A DNA stretch of 64,000 nt from Qipengyuania psychrotolerans (GCF_019711355.1 NZ_CP081297.1:1550001-1614000); one strand, 5' to 3'. Shown: positions 34,871-44,544, counted from the first letter of the stretch. A program made the numbers and translations. Notes: generated from the letters alone by a model not told the origin.

Positions 34871-35548
34871 CTACTGAAATGCGCAGAATTCGGGTCGCGA
34901 GCCATGAGGGGCTACGCTTATGATTCTGGAGAAGAGCGCAGGATTGCGCGGCCATTTGACTGACCCGTCTGCCGCAAATGGCGCACCCGTCGATGATCCT
35001 TCGAGCACCATTGATGCATAAGCACCGGGCATTTCGTGTGCCGCTGCGAGCACTGTCCAGCCGCCCATGCTGTGCCCTTCCAAGCCGATCTGAGTTGTAT
35101 CGACCATCGGCAAGGATCGAAGATATTTCAGACCATCCGGGCCGCCAATACCATTCGAGAATGCTGCGCCGCCGCTATATCCGTGCCCGGTCTGATCGAG
35201 CGAAAGAACAACGTAACCGCGGCGGGCGAATTCAATGGCGAAACCGTCCTGTGTCTCGCGTGAATTGATGTAACCATGAACTGCAAGAACACCTGGGGCG
35301 GGCGTGTCGGCAGTGGCGTTTTTGGGCACGTACAGCAGAGCGCTCATGACGGTACCGTTCGTGCCGGTAAACCGTATGTCCTGAACAGTAGTGCCATCGG
35401 TTGTGCGGATAGTGTGCGCAAGAAATGCACCTGCCAGGACAATGGCGAATCCGGCGACGATCAGCCACCAGCGCCGCTTGGGGGCTACGGTCTTAGCTGT
35501 AGCTTGAGCCGAGATTGTCAATCGAGCTTCCCCCTCGTTAATCCCCAA
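34871..35548 (-). CDS. Alpha/beta hydrolase, C-terminally truncated (probable pseudogene)
   Basis: The 225-aa frame has an N-terminal membrane segment (about residues 27-46) and an alpha/beta-hydrolase domain with oxyanion V-H-G-Y-I-N and nucleophile elbow G-H-S-M-G-G at about 156-161. Homologues known to me run on for several hundred residues, continuing after W-P-R-N with the catalytic Asp/His and a membrane domain. Here the homologous region stops at W-P-R-N-P-A-L-F and is followed by an unrelated 15-residue tail (ending R-P-E-F-C-A-F-Q) that runs toward the inverted repeat. The catalytic Asp and His are therefore missing. It is probably inactive or an inactivated remnant. Confidence 0.7.
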   Translation of the reverse strand: MGINEGEARLTISAQATAKTVAPKRRWWLIVAGFAIVLAGAFLAHTIRTTDGTTVQDIRFTGTNGTVMSALLYVPKNATADTPAPGVLAVHGYINSRETQDGFAIEFARRGYVVLSLDQTGHGYSGGAAFSNGIGGPDGLKYLRSLPMVDTTQIGLEGHSMGGWTVLAAAHEMPGAYASMVLEGSSTGAPFAADGSVKWPRNPALFSRIISVAPHGSRPEFCAFQ

Positions 35549-35634
35549 AGCGATCGCTGAAGAGAATGCCGTTCAATTTGCATTTGTCGCTGCGGGTGGC
35601 AGCAGAAGCGAAGTCTCAACAATATGCAGGCTGA

Positions 35635-35976
35635 TCAGCGCTGCTTTTTTGCCGTAGTCGCGGTGAAATCAGGATCTTTTTTCGCTACCCAGTCGACAAA
35701 TTTTCGCACCTTGGGGTTTGCCAGCAGTGCATCCACATCCATCGCATGGCGTTCCAGTTCGGAGTTGGTGAAATTGGTTGTCAGAGTGTTCTGGCAAATA
35801 GGATGCATCGGCACGACATCGCGCCCGCCCCGGCTTTTTGGCACGGGATGGTGCCAGATAATGGTCTTCCCGGTGGGCCGGCCGCACAGCCAGCAGGTAA
35901 CCGGCATCGCCGGAGCCTCGACTTCATCGCGGTTGAGGTCTTCTCGGGGACCATGTTTGGAATATTTGCGCGCCAT
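35635..35976 (-). CDS. HNH-type zinc-finger nuclease-like protein, 113 aa
   Basis: A small protein with an HNH layout: C28-W-L-C31, then W-H-H at 41-43, P-V-P-K-S-R-G-G, H58 and C61 (P-M-H-P-I-C-Q-N). The Cys pairs would bind zinc and H42/H43 would be catalytic. HNH proteins include homing endonucleases, restriction enzymes and tRNA-cutting toxins; this one has no partner gene. Its ATG directly follows the fadJ stop (TGAATG), so it is co-transcribed with a metabolic gene, an arrangement seen for some Sphingomonadales. Confidence 0.75.
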   Translation of the reverse strand: MARKYSKHGPREDLNRDEVEAPAMPVTCWLCGRPTGKTIIWHHPVPKSRGGRDVVPMHPICQNTLTTNFTNSELERHAMDVDALLANPKVRKFVDWVAKKDPDFTATTAKKQR

Positions 35977-38013
35977 TCAGTTGAACCGTTCGCCCGCTTC
36001 CGCTTTGCGCCGAAGATAGTCGCTGACCGGCAGGCCGTGCTTTTCGAGGCCCGCTAAAACAACATCAAGCCCGACCGTGTCGGCCCAGAACATAGGGCCG
36101 CCGGTGGTCAGCGGCCAACCATAGCCGTTGATCCAGACCACATCGATGTCGCTCGCGCGCTGCGCCATACCCTCATCCAGGATCATCGCGCCCTCATTGA
36201 CCATGGGATAGAGCAATCGCTCACGGATTTCGTCGGTCGAGATCTCACGCTGCTCGTGACCCTCTTTCCTGGCGAAATCCGCGATGATGGACTGCACTTC
36301 ATCTGACGGGGTGCGATTGCGCGCCTCGTCGTAATCGTAAAAACCCTTGCCGTTTTTCTGGCCGAAACGGTCTGCCGCGCACAGTGCCTCGCGGATATTG
36401 GTGACCTTGGACGGATCCCGGTGCCAGCCGATGTCGATCCCGGCGAGGTCAGCCATCTGGAATGGCCCCATAGGAAAACCGAACTCCAGCAATACGTCAT
36501 CTACTTCCCAGTACTTGGCCCCTTCCATCAGCAGGGCATTGGCCTGAACCTGCCGCGGGCTGAGCATACGGTTGCCGATAAAGCCGTGGCATACACCTGA
36601 CACCACGGCGACCTTGCCGATTTTCTTGGCCAGTTTCATTGCCGTCATCAGAACATCGTCGCGCGTTTCAGCACCCCGCACGATCTCCAGCAGCTTCATG
36701 ATGTTGGCGGGCGAGAAGAAATGCAGACCCAGGACATATCCTGGCCGCTTGGTAGCCTGCGCGATCTCGTCGACATTCAGATAACTGGTGTTGGAAGCCA
36801 GGATCGCGCCCTGCTTGACCACCTCATCAAGCTTACCGAACACATCGATCTTCACTTCCATGCTTTCGTAGACTGCTTCGATCACCAGATCGCAATCGGC
36901 CAGATCCGCATAGTCGAGCGTGGTAGTTAGCAGGCCCATCGCCTGGTCAACCTGCTCCGGCTTCATCCGTCCGCGCGCCGCGGTACGCTCGTAATTCTTG
37001 CGGATTACGCCGGTCCCGCGATCGAGGGCATCCTGCTTCATTTCCAGGATGGTGATCGGAATTCCGGCAGACAGGAAATTCATCGCGATCCCGCCGCCCA
37101 TCGTGCCCGCTCCGATCACGCCAACCTTGGCGATTTCGATCGTCTTGGTCTGGGGATCGATGTCGTCGATCTTGTTGGCGGCGCGTTCAGCGAAGAAATA
37201 ATGACGCATTGCTGCGCTCTGGGTACCGGACATCAGTTCGACGAAGAGTTCGCGTTCTTTCTTCACGCCATCGGCATAGTTCAATCGCGTCGCTGCCTGG
37301 ACCGCTTGAATGCCAGCCTCAGGCGCATGCACACCGCGTATCCGGCGTGCGTTCTTGGCGCGAAATTCGTCGAACAGGCCGGGATTCTTCACTCCATCTT
37401 GTTGGGCGGTTCCTTCAGAACTGCGTTTCACTGGCTTGCCGATTTGCGCGCGGGCAAAGGCGATGGCATCCGCCTCCAAACTGTCTTCTCCCACGATCTG
37501 GTCGAGCAATCCGATTTCCAATGCCTTCTTGGCTGTAATCGGATTACCCTGAACAACCATGGGCAAGGCGTTCTCCACGCCGACGACGCGCGGCAGGCGC
37601 TGTGTTCCGGCAGCGCCTGGGATCAGCCCCAGCTTGACTTCGGGTAGTCCCATCTTCGCACTCGGCACAGCAACGCGGTAATGGCATGCAAGAGCGACTT
37701 CACATCCACCGCCGAGGGCAGTTCCATGGATCGCAGCTACCACCGGCTTGTCACTTGCCTCCATCTCATCGAGAGTTTCAGGAAGGTTCGGGCCGACCGG
37801 AGGCTTGCCGAATTCGGTGATGTCGGCACCCGCAAAAAAAGTCCGTCCGTCACAGCGTATGACTACTGCTTTGACGCTGTCATCGGACAAAGCCTGTTCG
37901 ATCCCGTCTTTCAGTCCCTGGCGCACCTTATGGCCCAGCGCATTGACCGGAGGATTGTCGGAGATGATTACCAAGACATCATCGTGACGTTCGGTACGAA
38001 TTGGAGAAGTCAT
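35977..38013 (-). CDS. fadJ: Fatty-acid beta-oxidation multienzyme (enoyl-CoA hydratase / 3-hydroxyacyl-CoA dehydrogenase)
   Basis: A 678-aa bifunctional protein. The N-terminal crotonase domain (about 1-190) has R-T-F-F-A-G-A-D-I and [14 protein letters not shown]. The dehydrogenase domain has the NAD-binding [13 protein letters not shown] at about 297-309, the catalytic H-F-F-S-P-A (His of the His-Glu pair) and C-terminal dimer repeats. It carries out hydration and NAD-dependent oxidation of acyl-CoAs. It follows a beta-lactamase-family esterase gene (46 bp) on the same strand and immediately precedes the HNH gene. Confidence 0.95.
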   Translation of the reverse strand: MTSPIRTERHDDVLVIISDNPPVNALGHKVRQGLKDGIEQALSDDSVKAVVIRCDGRTFFAGADITEFGKPPVGPNLPETLDEMEASDKPVVAAIHGTALGGGCEVALACHYRVAVPSAKMGLPEVKLGLIPGAAGTQRLPRVVGVENALPMVVQGNPITAKKALEIGLLDQIVGEDSLEADAIAFARAQIGKPVKRSSEGTAQQDGVKNPGLFDEFRAKNARRIRGVHAPEAGIQAVQAATRLNYADGVKKERELFVELMSGTQSAAMRHYFFAERAANKIDDIDPQTKTIEIAKVGVIGAGTMGGGIAMNFLSAGIPITILEMKQDALDRGTGVIRKNYERTAARGRMKPEQVDQAMGLLTTTLDYADLADCDLVIEAVYESMEVKIDVFGKLDEVVKQGAILASNTSYLNVDEIAQATKRPGYVLGLHFFSPANIMKLLEIVRGAETRDDVLMTAMKLAKKIGKVAVVSGVCHGFIGNRMLSPRQVQANALLMEGAKYWEVDDVLLEFGFPMGPFQMADLAGIDIGWHRDPSKVTNIREALCAADRFGQKNGKGFYDYDEARNRTPSDEVQSIIADFARKEGHEQREISTDEIRERLLYPMVNEGAMILDEGMAQRASDIDVVWINGYGWPLTTGGPMFWADTVGLDVVLAGLEKHGLPVSDYLRRKAEAGERFN

Positions 38014-38058
38014 CGGGGTACTCCTTGAATGTGCTGAACTGGTCTTTCCGGCGGGGCT

Positions 38059-39303
38059 TCAGGCCCGGCTTTCAGTCAATGCGGAATAGATTAAAGTCTT
38101 GAGCTGGCGGCGAATGGGATAGGTGCTGGACGGGTAAACCTGGGTCATAAAGACCATCGTAATCGCCTCCACCGGATCAACAAAAAAAGCGGTTGAATAA
38201 GCACCGCCCCAATAGAATTCCCCCATGCTGGAAGGCATCAGCGTCTTTGCCGGGTCGATGACCATCGCGAAGCCAAGGCCGAAGCCGGTTCCAGCATTAT
38301 TGGCTTCGGAAAAGAGGCTGCTCGACATGTCCGTCAAGTCTGCACCGCCTGGCAGATGATTGGTACGCATCAGTCGTAGCGTCTTCGGACTGAGGATGCG
38401 GGCATTTCCAAGCTTCCCGCCATTAAGCAGCATTGTGGCGAAGCGGTGATAATCCGCGATCGTTCCGCACAAGCCTCCGCCGCCGCTGTCAAATAATCCT
38501 TCCTGTGCCAGCCGACTGCCTTGTCCAGCATCGATCATCTTGGGCGGTTTGCCGGGTAGATACTGATAAGCATCGACCAGCCGGTCACTGTCCTGACTGC
38601 GGACACCGAAGGCGGTGTCTGTCATTCCAAGCGGGCCAAAGATATGTTTCTCGAAATACTCGCCCAGCCGCATGCCCGAGATGCGCTCTACTGCGACGCC
38701 AAGCACGTCGGTGGCGACCGAATAATTCCAGCCTTCCCCGGGCGCAAACTCCAGCGGCATTTTCGAGAGAATATCGATGTAGGTATCAGAATCGTGCGAA
38801 TTGCGTGCAAAATCGAGGTTATGTTCGCGGTAGACGGCGTCGATATTGGTCCGGTTCTGCAACCCGTAAGTAAGCCCGGACATATGGGTAAGCAGATCGA
38901 CGAAACGCATCGGCGCGGCCTTCGCACCTGGAGCGAACGGTATGGAACCGCCGCCGCCGGCATAGACGCTCAAATTGCCGAGTTCGGGAATGACCTTGCT
39001 GACGGGGTCTTCCAAAGCGACCGCGCACTTTTCCACCAGCTGCATGAAGGCCACCGAAGTGACCGGTTTGGTCATCGACGCTATCCGGAAAATCGCGTCG
39101 TGCCGCAGATCTTCGCGGTTTTCGCCCATCGTTCCTTGCGCATCGTAGAATACGGGCTGCTTGTCCCGCGCAACGACCAGCTGGGTCATCGGGAGGCGGC
39201 CATTGCCAACATACGTGCTTTGCAAAAATTCCGGGATGCGCGCGAGCCGCTCGGAATCGAAGCCCAGTGAAGCAGGGTCGGCGCAATGAAACGGTGTCGG
39301 CAT
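38059..39303 (-). CDS. Serine hydrolase, beta-lactamase (class C/EstB) family, 414 aa
   Basis: Class C-like serine hydrolase with S-x-x-K at residues 76-79 (S-M-T-K), the Y-x-N-equivalent Y-S-V, and a C-terminal G-G-A-Y-S-T-A-F region near the end. No signal peptide is evident, so it may be cytosolic and act as an esterase or lactonase rather than a beta-lactamase. The ATG at 39303 has a GGGGAGAGAG ribosome-binding site; the longer open frame upstream is not coding. It is upstream of fadJ and divergent from an acyl-CoA synthetase, which suggests the group processes one class of acyl ester. Confidence 0.85.
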   Translation of the reverse strand: MPTPFHCADPASLGFDSERLARIPEFLQSTYVGNGRLPMTQLVVARDKQPVFYDAQGTMGENREDLRHDAIFRIASMTKPVTSVAFMQLVEKCAVALEDPVSKVIPELGNLSVYAGGGGSIPFAPGAKAAPMRFVDLLTHMSGLTYGLQNRTNIDAVYREHNLDFARNSHDSDTYIDILSKMPLEFAPGEGWNYSVATDVLGVAVERISGMRLGEYFEKHIFGPLGMTDTAFGVRSQDSDRLVDAYQYLPGKPPKMIDAGQGSRLAQEGLFDSGGGGLCGTIADYHRFATMLLNGGKLGNARILSPKTLRLMRTNHLPGGADLTDMSSSLFSEANNAGTGFGLGFAMVIDPAKTLMPSSMGEFYWGGAYSTAFFVDPVEAITMVFMTQVYPSSTYPIRRQLKTLIYSALTESRA

Positions 39304-39392
39304 TCTCTCTCCCCAGCACGACGCTTGAGCGCGCTGCCAAACCGACCTAGCATCGGTTGCAGAATAAAACATACCCCATTGGGAGAGATGGT

Positions 39393-41144
39393 TTGAACGG
39401 AATTGAGGCGGGCGCCGAAGCACCGTGGCATTGGCAGCCACCTGCAGGCTGGCCGGCCAAATCATTAGCGCAGATCGAAAAGGAGCTCTGCGCGGCGGGC
39501 CAGACCTTCGAAATGGAAACGCTCGATATTCGCGGTATCCCGACCCGGACGTGGAAGAATGCACCGCCGTCACTGCGGGCTCTGGCTGATCATGCGCGTG
39601 GGCATGGCGAACGGTTGGTCACCATCTACGAAGATGAACGGATTTCATACGATGCTTGGTACCGCGCGGTAGCCAGGCTTGCCGCCGAATTGCAGCACTG
39701 CGGAATTGATAAGGGGGACAGAGTTGCCCTTGCCATGAGGAACCTGCCCGAATGGCCAGTCGCATTCTTTGCAGCGACTGCGATCGGCGCGATTTGCGTG
39801 CCCCTCAACGCATGGTGGACGGGGCAGGAACTCGCATTCGGCCTTGCCGATTCTGGTGCAAAGGTGCTGATTTGCGATGCCGAGCGCTGGGAGAGAATCG
39901 CGCCGCATCAGGCTGAATGCCCGGATATTGAGACGGTGTTCGTCGCGCGCTCCGACAGCGAAGATCAGACTGCTAGGAAACTCGAAAGCGTCATCGGCTC
40001 TCCGCGCGAGTGGGCTGGTCTACCCGATGCCGTTATCCCGGAGGTTAGCATCTCGCCCGATGATCCGGCGACCATTTTCTATACTAGCGGCACCACGGGC
40101 AAACCGAAGGGCGCGCTCGGCAGCCACCGCAATTTGACCACCAACATATTCTCAAGCGCCTATGCCGCAGCCCGCAATCTGCTCCGCCGCGGAGACCCGA
40201 TCCCCGCGCCAGCGCCCAAAGTAGGGCTTACCGTGATCCCGCTGTTCCACGTCACAGCGTGTTCGGCAGGGCTGATGGGGCAATTATATGCCGGCCACAC
40301 GATCATCTATATGCATCGCTGGGAAGCCGTCGAAGCCTTCCAGATTATCGAGCGCGAAAAGGTCAACATAACAGGCGGCGTGCCAACCATTGCCTGGCAG
40401 ATGATCGAGCATCCTGAGCGTGAAAAATACGACCTCTCAAGTCTGGAGGCTATCGCTTACGGCGGCGCGCCTGCGGCACCCGAACTAGTCCGCAAGATCT
40501 ACGAAACTTTCGGTTCCATGCCCGGCAATGGCTGGGGCATGACCGAGACGATGGCTACCCTCACCGTCCATTCAGCCGAGGATTATCTGAACCGGCCACA
40601 AAGCGCCGGTCCGCCCGTGCCGGTAAGCGATGTGAAGGTAACGGATGATCAGGGAAACACTCTCCCGGCTGGCCAGGTCGGCAACCTTTACGCGCGCGGC
40701 CCGCAGGTCGTCATTGGCTATTGGGGCCAGCCAGAAGCAACTGCGGCAACTTTCGCCGACGGCTGGGTCGATACCGGTGACCTCGCCCGTCTCGACGAGG
40801 AGGGTTTCTGCTACATCGTCGACCGCGCCAAGGACATGGTCATCCGCGGCGGAGAAAACATCTATTCTTCCGAGGTGGAGAACGTCCTTTACGATCACCC
40901 AGCGGTAACTGATGTCGCGGTACTGGGAATCCCGCATAGGACACTAGGAGAAGAGCCCGCAGCGATGGTGCATCTGGCACCGGGTATGAAGGTGAGCGAG
41001 GAAGAGCTGAAACAGTGGGTGGCGGATCGACTGGCGAAATTCAAAGTGCCAGTCCGCATAATTTTTTCTGCGGAAACTCTGCCTCGCAACGCCAATGGCA
41101 AAATTCTCAAGAAGGATCTGAAAGCAGGGTTCGAGCAGGATTGA
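39393..41144 (+). CDS. Acyl-CoA synthetase (AMP-dependent)
   Basis: An adenylate-forming ligase of about 583 aa. Motifs: P-loop T-I-F-Y-T-S-G-T-T-G-K-P-K-G, G-W-G-M-T-E-T, D-T-G-D-L-A-R, hinge R-A-K-D-M-V-I-R-G-G-E-N-I-Y, and the catalytic Lys in N-A-N-G-K-I-L-K-K-D-L. It activates a fatty or aromatic acid as acyl-AMP then acyl-CoA; the chain length is not predicted. The start is set at TTG 39393, which has GGGAGAG 7-11 nt upstream; a TTG at 39357 is possible but lacks a ribosome-binding site, and no ATG lies nearby in frame. Divergent from the beta-lactamase-fadJ-HNH operon. Confidence 0.9.
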   Translation: MNGIEAGAEAPWHWQPPAGWPAKSLAQIEKELCAAGQTFEMETLDIRGIPTRTWKNAPPSLRALADHARGHGERLVTIYEDERISYDAWYRAVARLAAELQHCGIDKGDRVALAMRNLPEWPVAFFAATAIGAICVPLNAWWTGQELAFGLADSGAKVLICDAERWERIAPHQAECPDIETVFVARSDSEDQTARKLESVIGSPREWAGLPDAVIPEVSISPDDPATIFYTSGTTGKPKGALGSHRNLTTNIFSSAYAAARNLLRRGDPIPAPAPKVGLTVIPLFHVTACSAGLMGQLYAGHTIIYMHRWEAVEAFQIIEREKVNITGGVPTIAWQMIEHPEREKYDLSSLEAIAYGGAPAAPELVRKIYETFGSMPGNGWGMTETMATLTVHSAEDYLNRPQSAGPPVPVSDVKVTDDQGNTLPAGQVGNLYARGPQVVIGYWGQPEATAATFADGWVDTGDLARLDEEGFCYIVDRAKDMVIRGGENIYSSEVENVLYDHPAVTDVAVLGIPHRTLGEEPAAMVHLAPGMKVSEEELKQWVADRLAKFKVPVRIIFSAETLPRNANGKILKKDLKAGFEQD

Positions 41145-41628
41145 GCTTGCGGCCCAAAGCGACACGTTTTTTGATCGCTGGCGGATAGCATCAGCTAAAG
41201 TGTCTGTAGTCCTTAAGCGACCTCATGGCTTGGCATACTGTAAATTGGACGGCCTTGTATCGGCCAGAAGCAGATATTTATGCACCATTTCCGTACGACC
41301 GGTTTCCACCCATTTGAGGACGGATTTACCGCACGATCGATGTGCCATGAGCGGACGGGCAGCCAACGACCCGATTACGGACATTGAATGCCGCGCTTTT
41401 TAGTAGGAAGTAGCCACAAGGATTTCAGCGACCATAGGCATAGTTGAGCAGAGTTCGGCTATGTTGCCTCCGCTCAGTGCCACACGCTTCGCTTGCCAGA
41501 GCGGCAATAGGCTGCTGGCGTCAGAGCAAGCATCGAAGGGATGGCAATCTCTGCGCGCCAACCTCGTGCCAAACTTGAAACATTAGCATTGGGAAGCTGA
41601 AGCAAGCGAACCGATGAGGATCCGTCTA
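41145..41628. other. 484-bp gap without a supported gene
   Basis: Between the acyl-CoA synthetase stop and the 3' end of tRNA-Met there is no convincing coding frame. A 53-codon minus-strand frame at 41223-41384 has no ribosome-binding site or known motif. No integrase remnant can be recognised by eye, though this is the side of the tRNA where an integrated element would sit. Confidence 0.6.
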
Positions 41629-41705
41629 TGGTAGCGGAGGAGGGACTCGAACCCCCGACACGCGGATTATGATTCCGCTGCTCTAACCAGCTGAGCTACT
41701 CCGCC
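41629..41705 (-). tRNA. tRNA-Met (CAU, elongator type)
   Basis: A 77-nt tRNA on the minus strand with encoded CCA (TACCA at the 3' end, 41629-41633 on the plus strand as TGGTA). The acceptor is GGCGGAG, the anticodon stem GCGGA/TCCGC encloses the loop ATCATAA giving anticodon CAT, and the T-loop is TTCGAGT. The non-initiator acceptor pairing favours elongator Met. A CAU tRNA-Ile modified by TilS cannot be excluded by eye but is less likely. Confidence 0.95.
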
Positions 41706-41793
41706 CCAAAGGGCCGTGATGCGAGCCTTGGCCGTTGTGGCCACCCGCTCGGCAGGCGGCGCATTTAGGGCGCGCAGGCCTATCGGTCAACAC

Positions 41794-42312
41794 TCATTTC
41801 CCGCGAAATGCGAAGCGCCGCAAGAACTCCCACGGACCGCCGCGATATGCATGGAGTGCAAGCCCCGGAAAAGCGAAGTCGTGCGGCTCTATCTGGCCCG
41901 CCAACTCTGCCTGCAAAGCCTTGGCTTCTTTGGACGTTACCTTGTTCTGGATCGTCACGTGAAGCCGCGGTCGGTGCTGATCCTGGGCCGTCAGCATGCC
42001 ATGGAAATGATCGGCAATCTCGTCACGAAGAGCTAGCAGATCAGGACTGGTAAGCTTGATGGCAGTGCCGCCGCCCAGCGACATCAGGCCTTCCACTCGT
42101 CCCGAGATGGGCGGCACTTCGCCGGCAAGCCGCGCAAGGTAGCTCCGCGCCTCGCCCTCGCACTGGGCAGGCAGCGCGTGAAACAGCGTGACGTGCGCCT
42201 CGAGATAGTTGCGTTCAGGCGGGAAATGTTCAGTGCGCAGCCCGGTGTAGCGCCGGTGGAGGTCCGCCGGCAGTTCGGCTGTCAGGATGAGCGGGGCATC
42301 GCTCTGTGTCAC
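41794..42312 (-). CDS. 2'-5' RNA ligase / 2H phosphoesterase family protein
   Basis: A 172-aa protein with the two H-x-T motifs of the 2H phosphoesterase fold: H40-V-T-L and H118-V-T-I (with Arg-rich R-P-R-L before the second). This domain is found in ThpR-type 2'-5' RNA ligases and cyclic phosphodiesterases. The substrate is unknown. Its ATG overlaps the stop of mltG by 4 nt (ATGA), so it is the end of the acpP-fabF-mltG unit. Confidence 0.8.
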   Translation of the reverse strand: MTQSDAPLILTAELPADLHRRYTGLRTEHFPPERNYLEAHVTLFHALPAQCEGEARSYLARLAGEVPPISGRVEGLMSLGGGTAIKLTSPDLLALRDEIADHFHGMLTAQDQHRPRLHVTIQNKVTSKEAKALQAELAGQIEPHDFAFPGLALHAYRGGPWEFLRRFAFRGK

Positions 42313-43283
42313 ATCTCACCACGTTCACGGCGCAGGGCAAACCACTTTTCGACGTTGGCGTTATGCTCTGCCAAAGTTTCCGCGAAGGCATGACCGCCGG
42401 TGCCATCCGCCACCATGTAGCGAGCTTCAGTGGCCTCGGGGTCGAGGACGGCGGCAATCGATTCGCGCCCCGGATTTGTGATCGGTCCCTTGGGAAGACC
42501 TACCATCGAATAGGTGTTGTAATCATTGACCGCTGCGATCTCGGACTGGCGAATGCGCCGCCCCAGCGGCTTGCCCTTGGTGATCGGATAAATGATCGTC
42601 GGATCGGCTTGAAGCAGCATTCCGTCCTTCAGGCGGTTTGAATACAGGCCCGCGACCATGCGACGCTCCCGCGCAACACCCGTTTCCTTCTCGACAATCG
42701 AGGCCAGGATCAGCGCATCCCTGATATTGTCTACTGCAATGTCGTCTTTGCGCTTGGGCCAGGCTTCGGCGAGGTAGTTTTGCATAGCCGCCTGCATCCG
42801 GGCGAGGACGTCGGCGCGGTCTTCGCCGCGCTCGAAGTCATAGGTGTCGGGAAGGATGCTGCCTTCCTGCGGCACAGGTATGTCGCCGGTCAAATGATCC
42901 TGCGCCATCAGGCGCTCCCAGACGAGGATCGAGGGCATGCCTTCTGGAATGGTCACGAAGCGGCGGATCACGTCCCCGCTCTGGAACATGCCGAGCAGTT
43001 GCGCCTGGCTCGCTCCGGCGGGCAAGAGGAATTCTCCGGCCTGGATCGGATCGCTGCCGCCAAGGATCTTGGCGCGCAGGAGGAAGGCGTCGGCAGAACC
43101 GATCACGCCTTCTTCCTCCATCCGTTTGGCCACCGATGTCAGTGTCGAGCCGGAGGGCACGATGAATGCGGTTTCCTCCTCGATCACGGCCGAACTCCAC
43201 CATCCGCTGGCGAACCAGATGCCGCCGATAGCGACCAGCAACGCGGCGACCGCGCCGAGGATCAGCGCGGTCTTGCGCATCAT
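42309..43283 (-). CDS. mltG: Endolytic transglycosylase MltG
   Basis: A 324-aa inner-membrane lytic transglycosylase that cuts nascent peptidoglycan. One N-terminal TM helix (about residues 7-27), a LysM-like and YceG domain with the catalytic E in I-V-E-K-E-T-G-V-A-R-E-R, and the Y-S-N-R-L, P-T-I-I-Y and N-T-Y family motifs. The fabF stop is 1 bp upstream. The gene order fabF-mltG is conserved in proteobacteria and links fatty-acid synthesis to envelope growth. Confidence 0.93.
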   Translation of the reverse strand: MMRKTALILGAVAALLVAIGGIWFASGWWSSAVIEEETAFIVPSGSTLTSVAKRMEEEGVIGSADAFLLRAKILGGSDPIQAGEFLLPAGASQAQLLGMFQSGDVIRRFVTIPEGMPSILVWERLMAQDHLTGDIPVPQEGSILPDTYDFERGEDRADVLARMQAAMQNYLAEAWPKRKDDIAVDNIRDALILASIVEKETGVARERRMVAGLYSNRLKDGMLLQADPTIIYPITKGKPLGRRIRQSEIAAVNDYNTYSMVGLPKGPITNPGRESIAAVLDPEATEARYMVADGTGGHAFAETLAEHNANVEKWFALRRERGEM

Positions 43284-43284
43284 A

Positions 43285-44544
43285 TCAATCGACCTTCTTC
43301 ACGATCAGCGAGGCATTGGTGCCGCCGAAACCGAAGCTGTTATTGAGCGCGGCTTTGACTTCGCGTTTCTTGGCTGTGTGCGGCACGAGATCGACGCCCT
43401 CGGTTCCTTCATCAGGATCGTCGAGGTTGAGCGTTGGCGGCACCACCTGATCGCGGATCGCGAGGATGCAGAAAATCGCCTCGACCGCACCTGCACCGCC
43501 CAAAAGGTGGCCAATGGCGGACTTGGTGCTGCTCATCGATGCTCCGCTGAGATCGTCGCCCAATACACGCTTCACCGCTGCCAGTTCGATCGTATCGGCC
43601 ATCGTCGATGTGCCATGCGCATTGACGTAATCGATATCGCCCGGGCCAAGGCCGGACTTCTTGAGCGCCATGCGCATGGAGAGTTCCGCGCCCTTGCCTT
43701 CGGGATGCGGTGCAGTCACGTGGTAGGCATCGCCTGACAGTCCGTAACCGACGACTTCGGCGTAAATCTTCGCGCCGCGCGCTTTGGCGTGTTCGTATTC
43801 TTCCAGCACCACGACACCGGCGCCCTCGCCCATGACGAAGCCGTCACGGTTCTTGTCGTAGGGACGGCTGGCCTTTTCGGGCGTGTCGTTCATGCTCATG
43901 TTGAGCGCACGGGCCTGTGCAAAGCCAGCCACGCCGAGCGGGTTGACAGTGCCTTCCGCGCCGCCTGCCAGCATGATGTCGGCATCGTCCAGCGCGATCA
44001 TGCGCGCCGCATCGCCGATGGAGTGCGCACCTGTCGAGCAAGCCGTCACAACCGCGTGGTTGGGGCCCATGAGGCCGTATTTGATCGAGACCTGGCCGCT
44101 GATCAGGTTGATCAGGCGCCCGTGAACGAAGTGCGGCGAGACACGGCCCGGGCCGCGTTCATGAAGATTGATTGATTCAAGTTCGATGCCCGGCAGTCCG
44201 CCGATGCCCGAGCCAATCGAAACGCCAGTGCGTTCCTTGGTCGCCTGATCCATGCCTTCAAGCCCGGCATCCTCGAATGCCTGGCCAGCTGCATCAATCC
44301 CGTAAATAATGAAGGGATCGACCTGGCGCTGGACCTTGTGATCGACACGCTTGTCGGGATCAAAACCGTATTCGTGGTCCTTGCCCTTCACTTCACAGGC
44401 GATCCGCGCCTTCTGATTCGAGGCATCGAAGCGGGTGATAGGCCCTGCCCCGCTCTTGCCTGCGATAAGGTTGGACCACGTTGTTTCGACATCGCCGCCC
44501 AAGGGGGTGACGAGGCCAAGTCCGGTTACGACCACACGACGCAT
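43285..44544 (-). CDS. fabF: 3-oxoacyl-ACP synthase II
   Basis: Condenses malonyl-ACP with acyl-ACP in fatty-acid elongation. The 419-aa product has the Cys-His-His triad: C in T-A-C-S-T-G-A-H-S, H in N-A-H-G-T-S-T, and H in I-G-H-L-L-G-G-A-G. The N-terminus (V-T-G-L-G-L-V-T-P-L-G) and C-terminus (N-S-F-G-F-G-G-T-N-A) are typical. It follows acpP, separated by a hairpin-containing 94-bp gap. Confidence 0.97.
   Translation of the reverse strand: MRRVVVTGLGLVTPLGGDVETTWSNLIAGKSGAGPITRFDASNQKARIACEVKGKDHEYGFDPDKRVDHKVQRQVDPFIIYGIDAAGQAFEDAGLEGMDQATKERTGVSIGSGIGGLPGIELESINLHERGPGRVSPHFVHGRLINLISGQVSIKYGLMGPNHAVVTACSTGAHSIGDAARMIALDDADIMLAGGAEGTVNPLGVAGFAQARALNMSMNDTPEKASRPYDKNRDGFVMGEGAGVVVLEEYEHAKARGAKIYAEVVGYGLSGDAYHVTAPHPEGKGAELSMRMALKKSGLGPGDIDYVNAHGTSTMADTIELAAVKRVLGDDLSGASMSSTKSAIGHLLGGAGAVEAIFCILAIRDQVVPPTLNLDDPDEGTEGVDLVPHTAKKREVKAALNNSFGFGGTNASLIVKKVD

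Noticed and set aside
41223..41384. A 53-codon minus-strand frame between the acyl-CoA synthetase and tRNA-Met.
   Set aside because: No ribosome-binding site, no motif, atypical composition; could not be linked to an integrase remnant.
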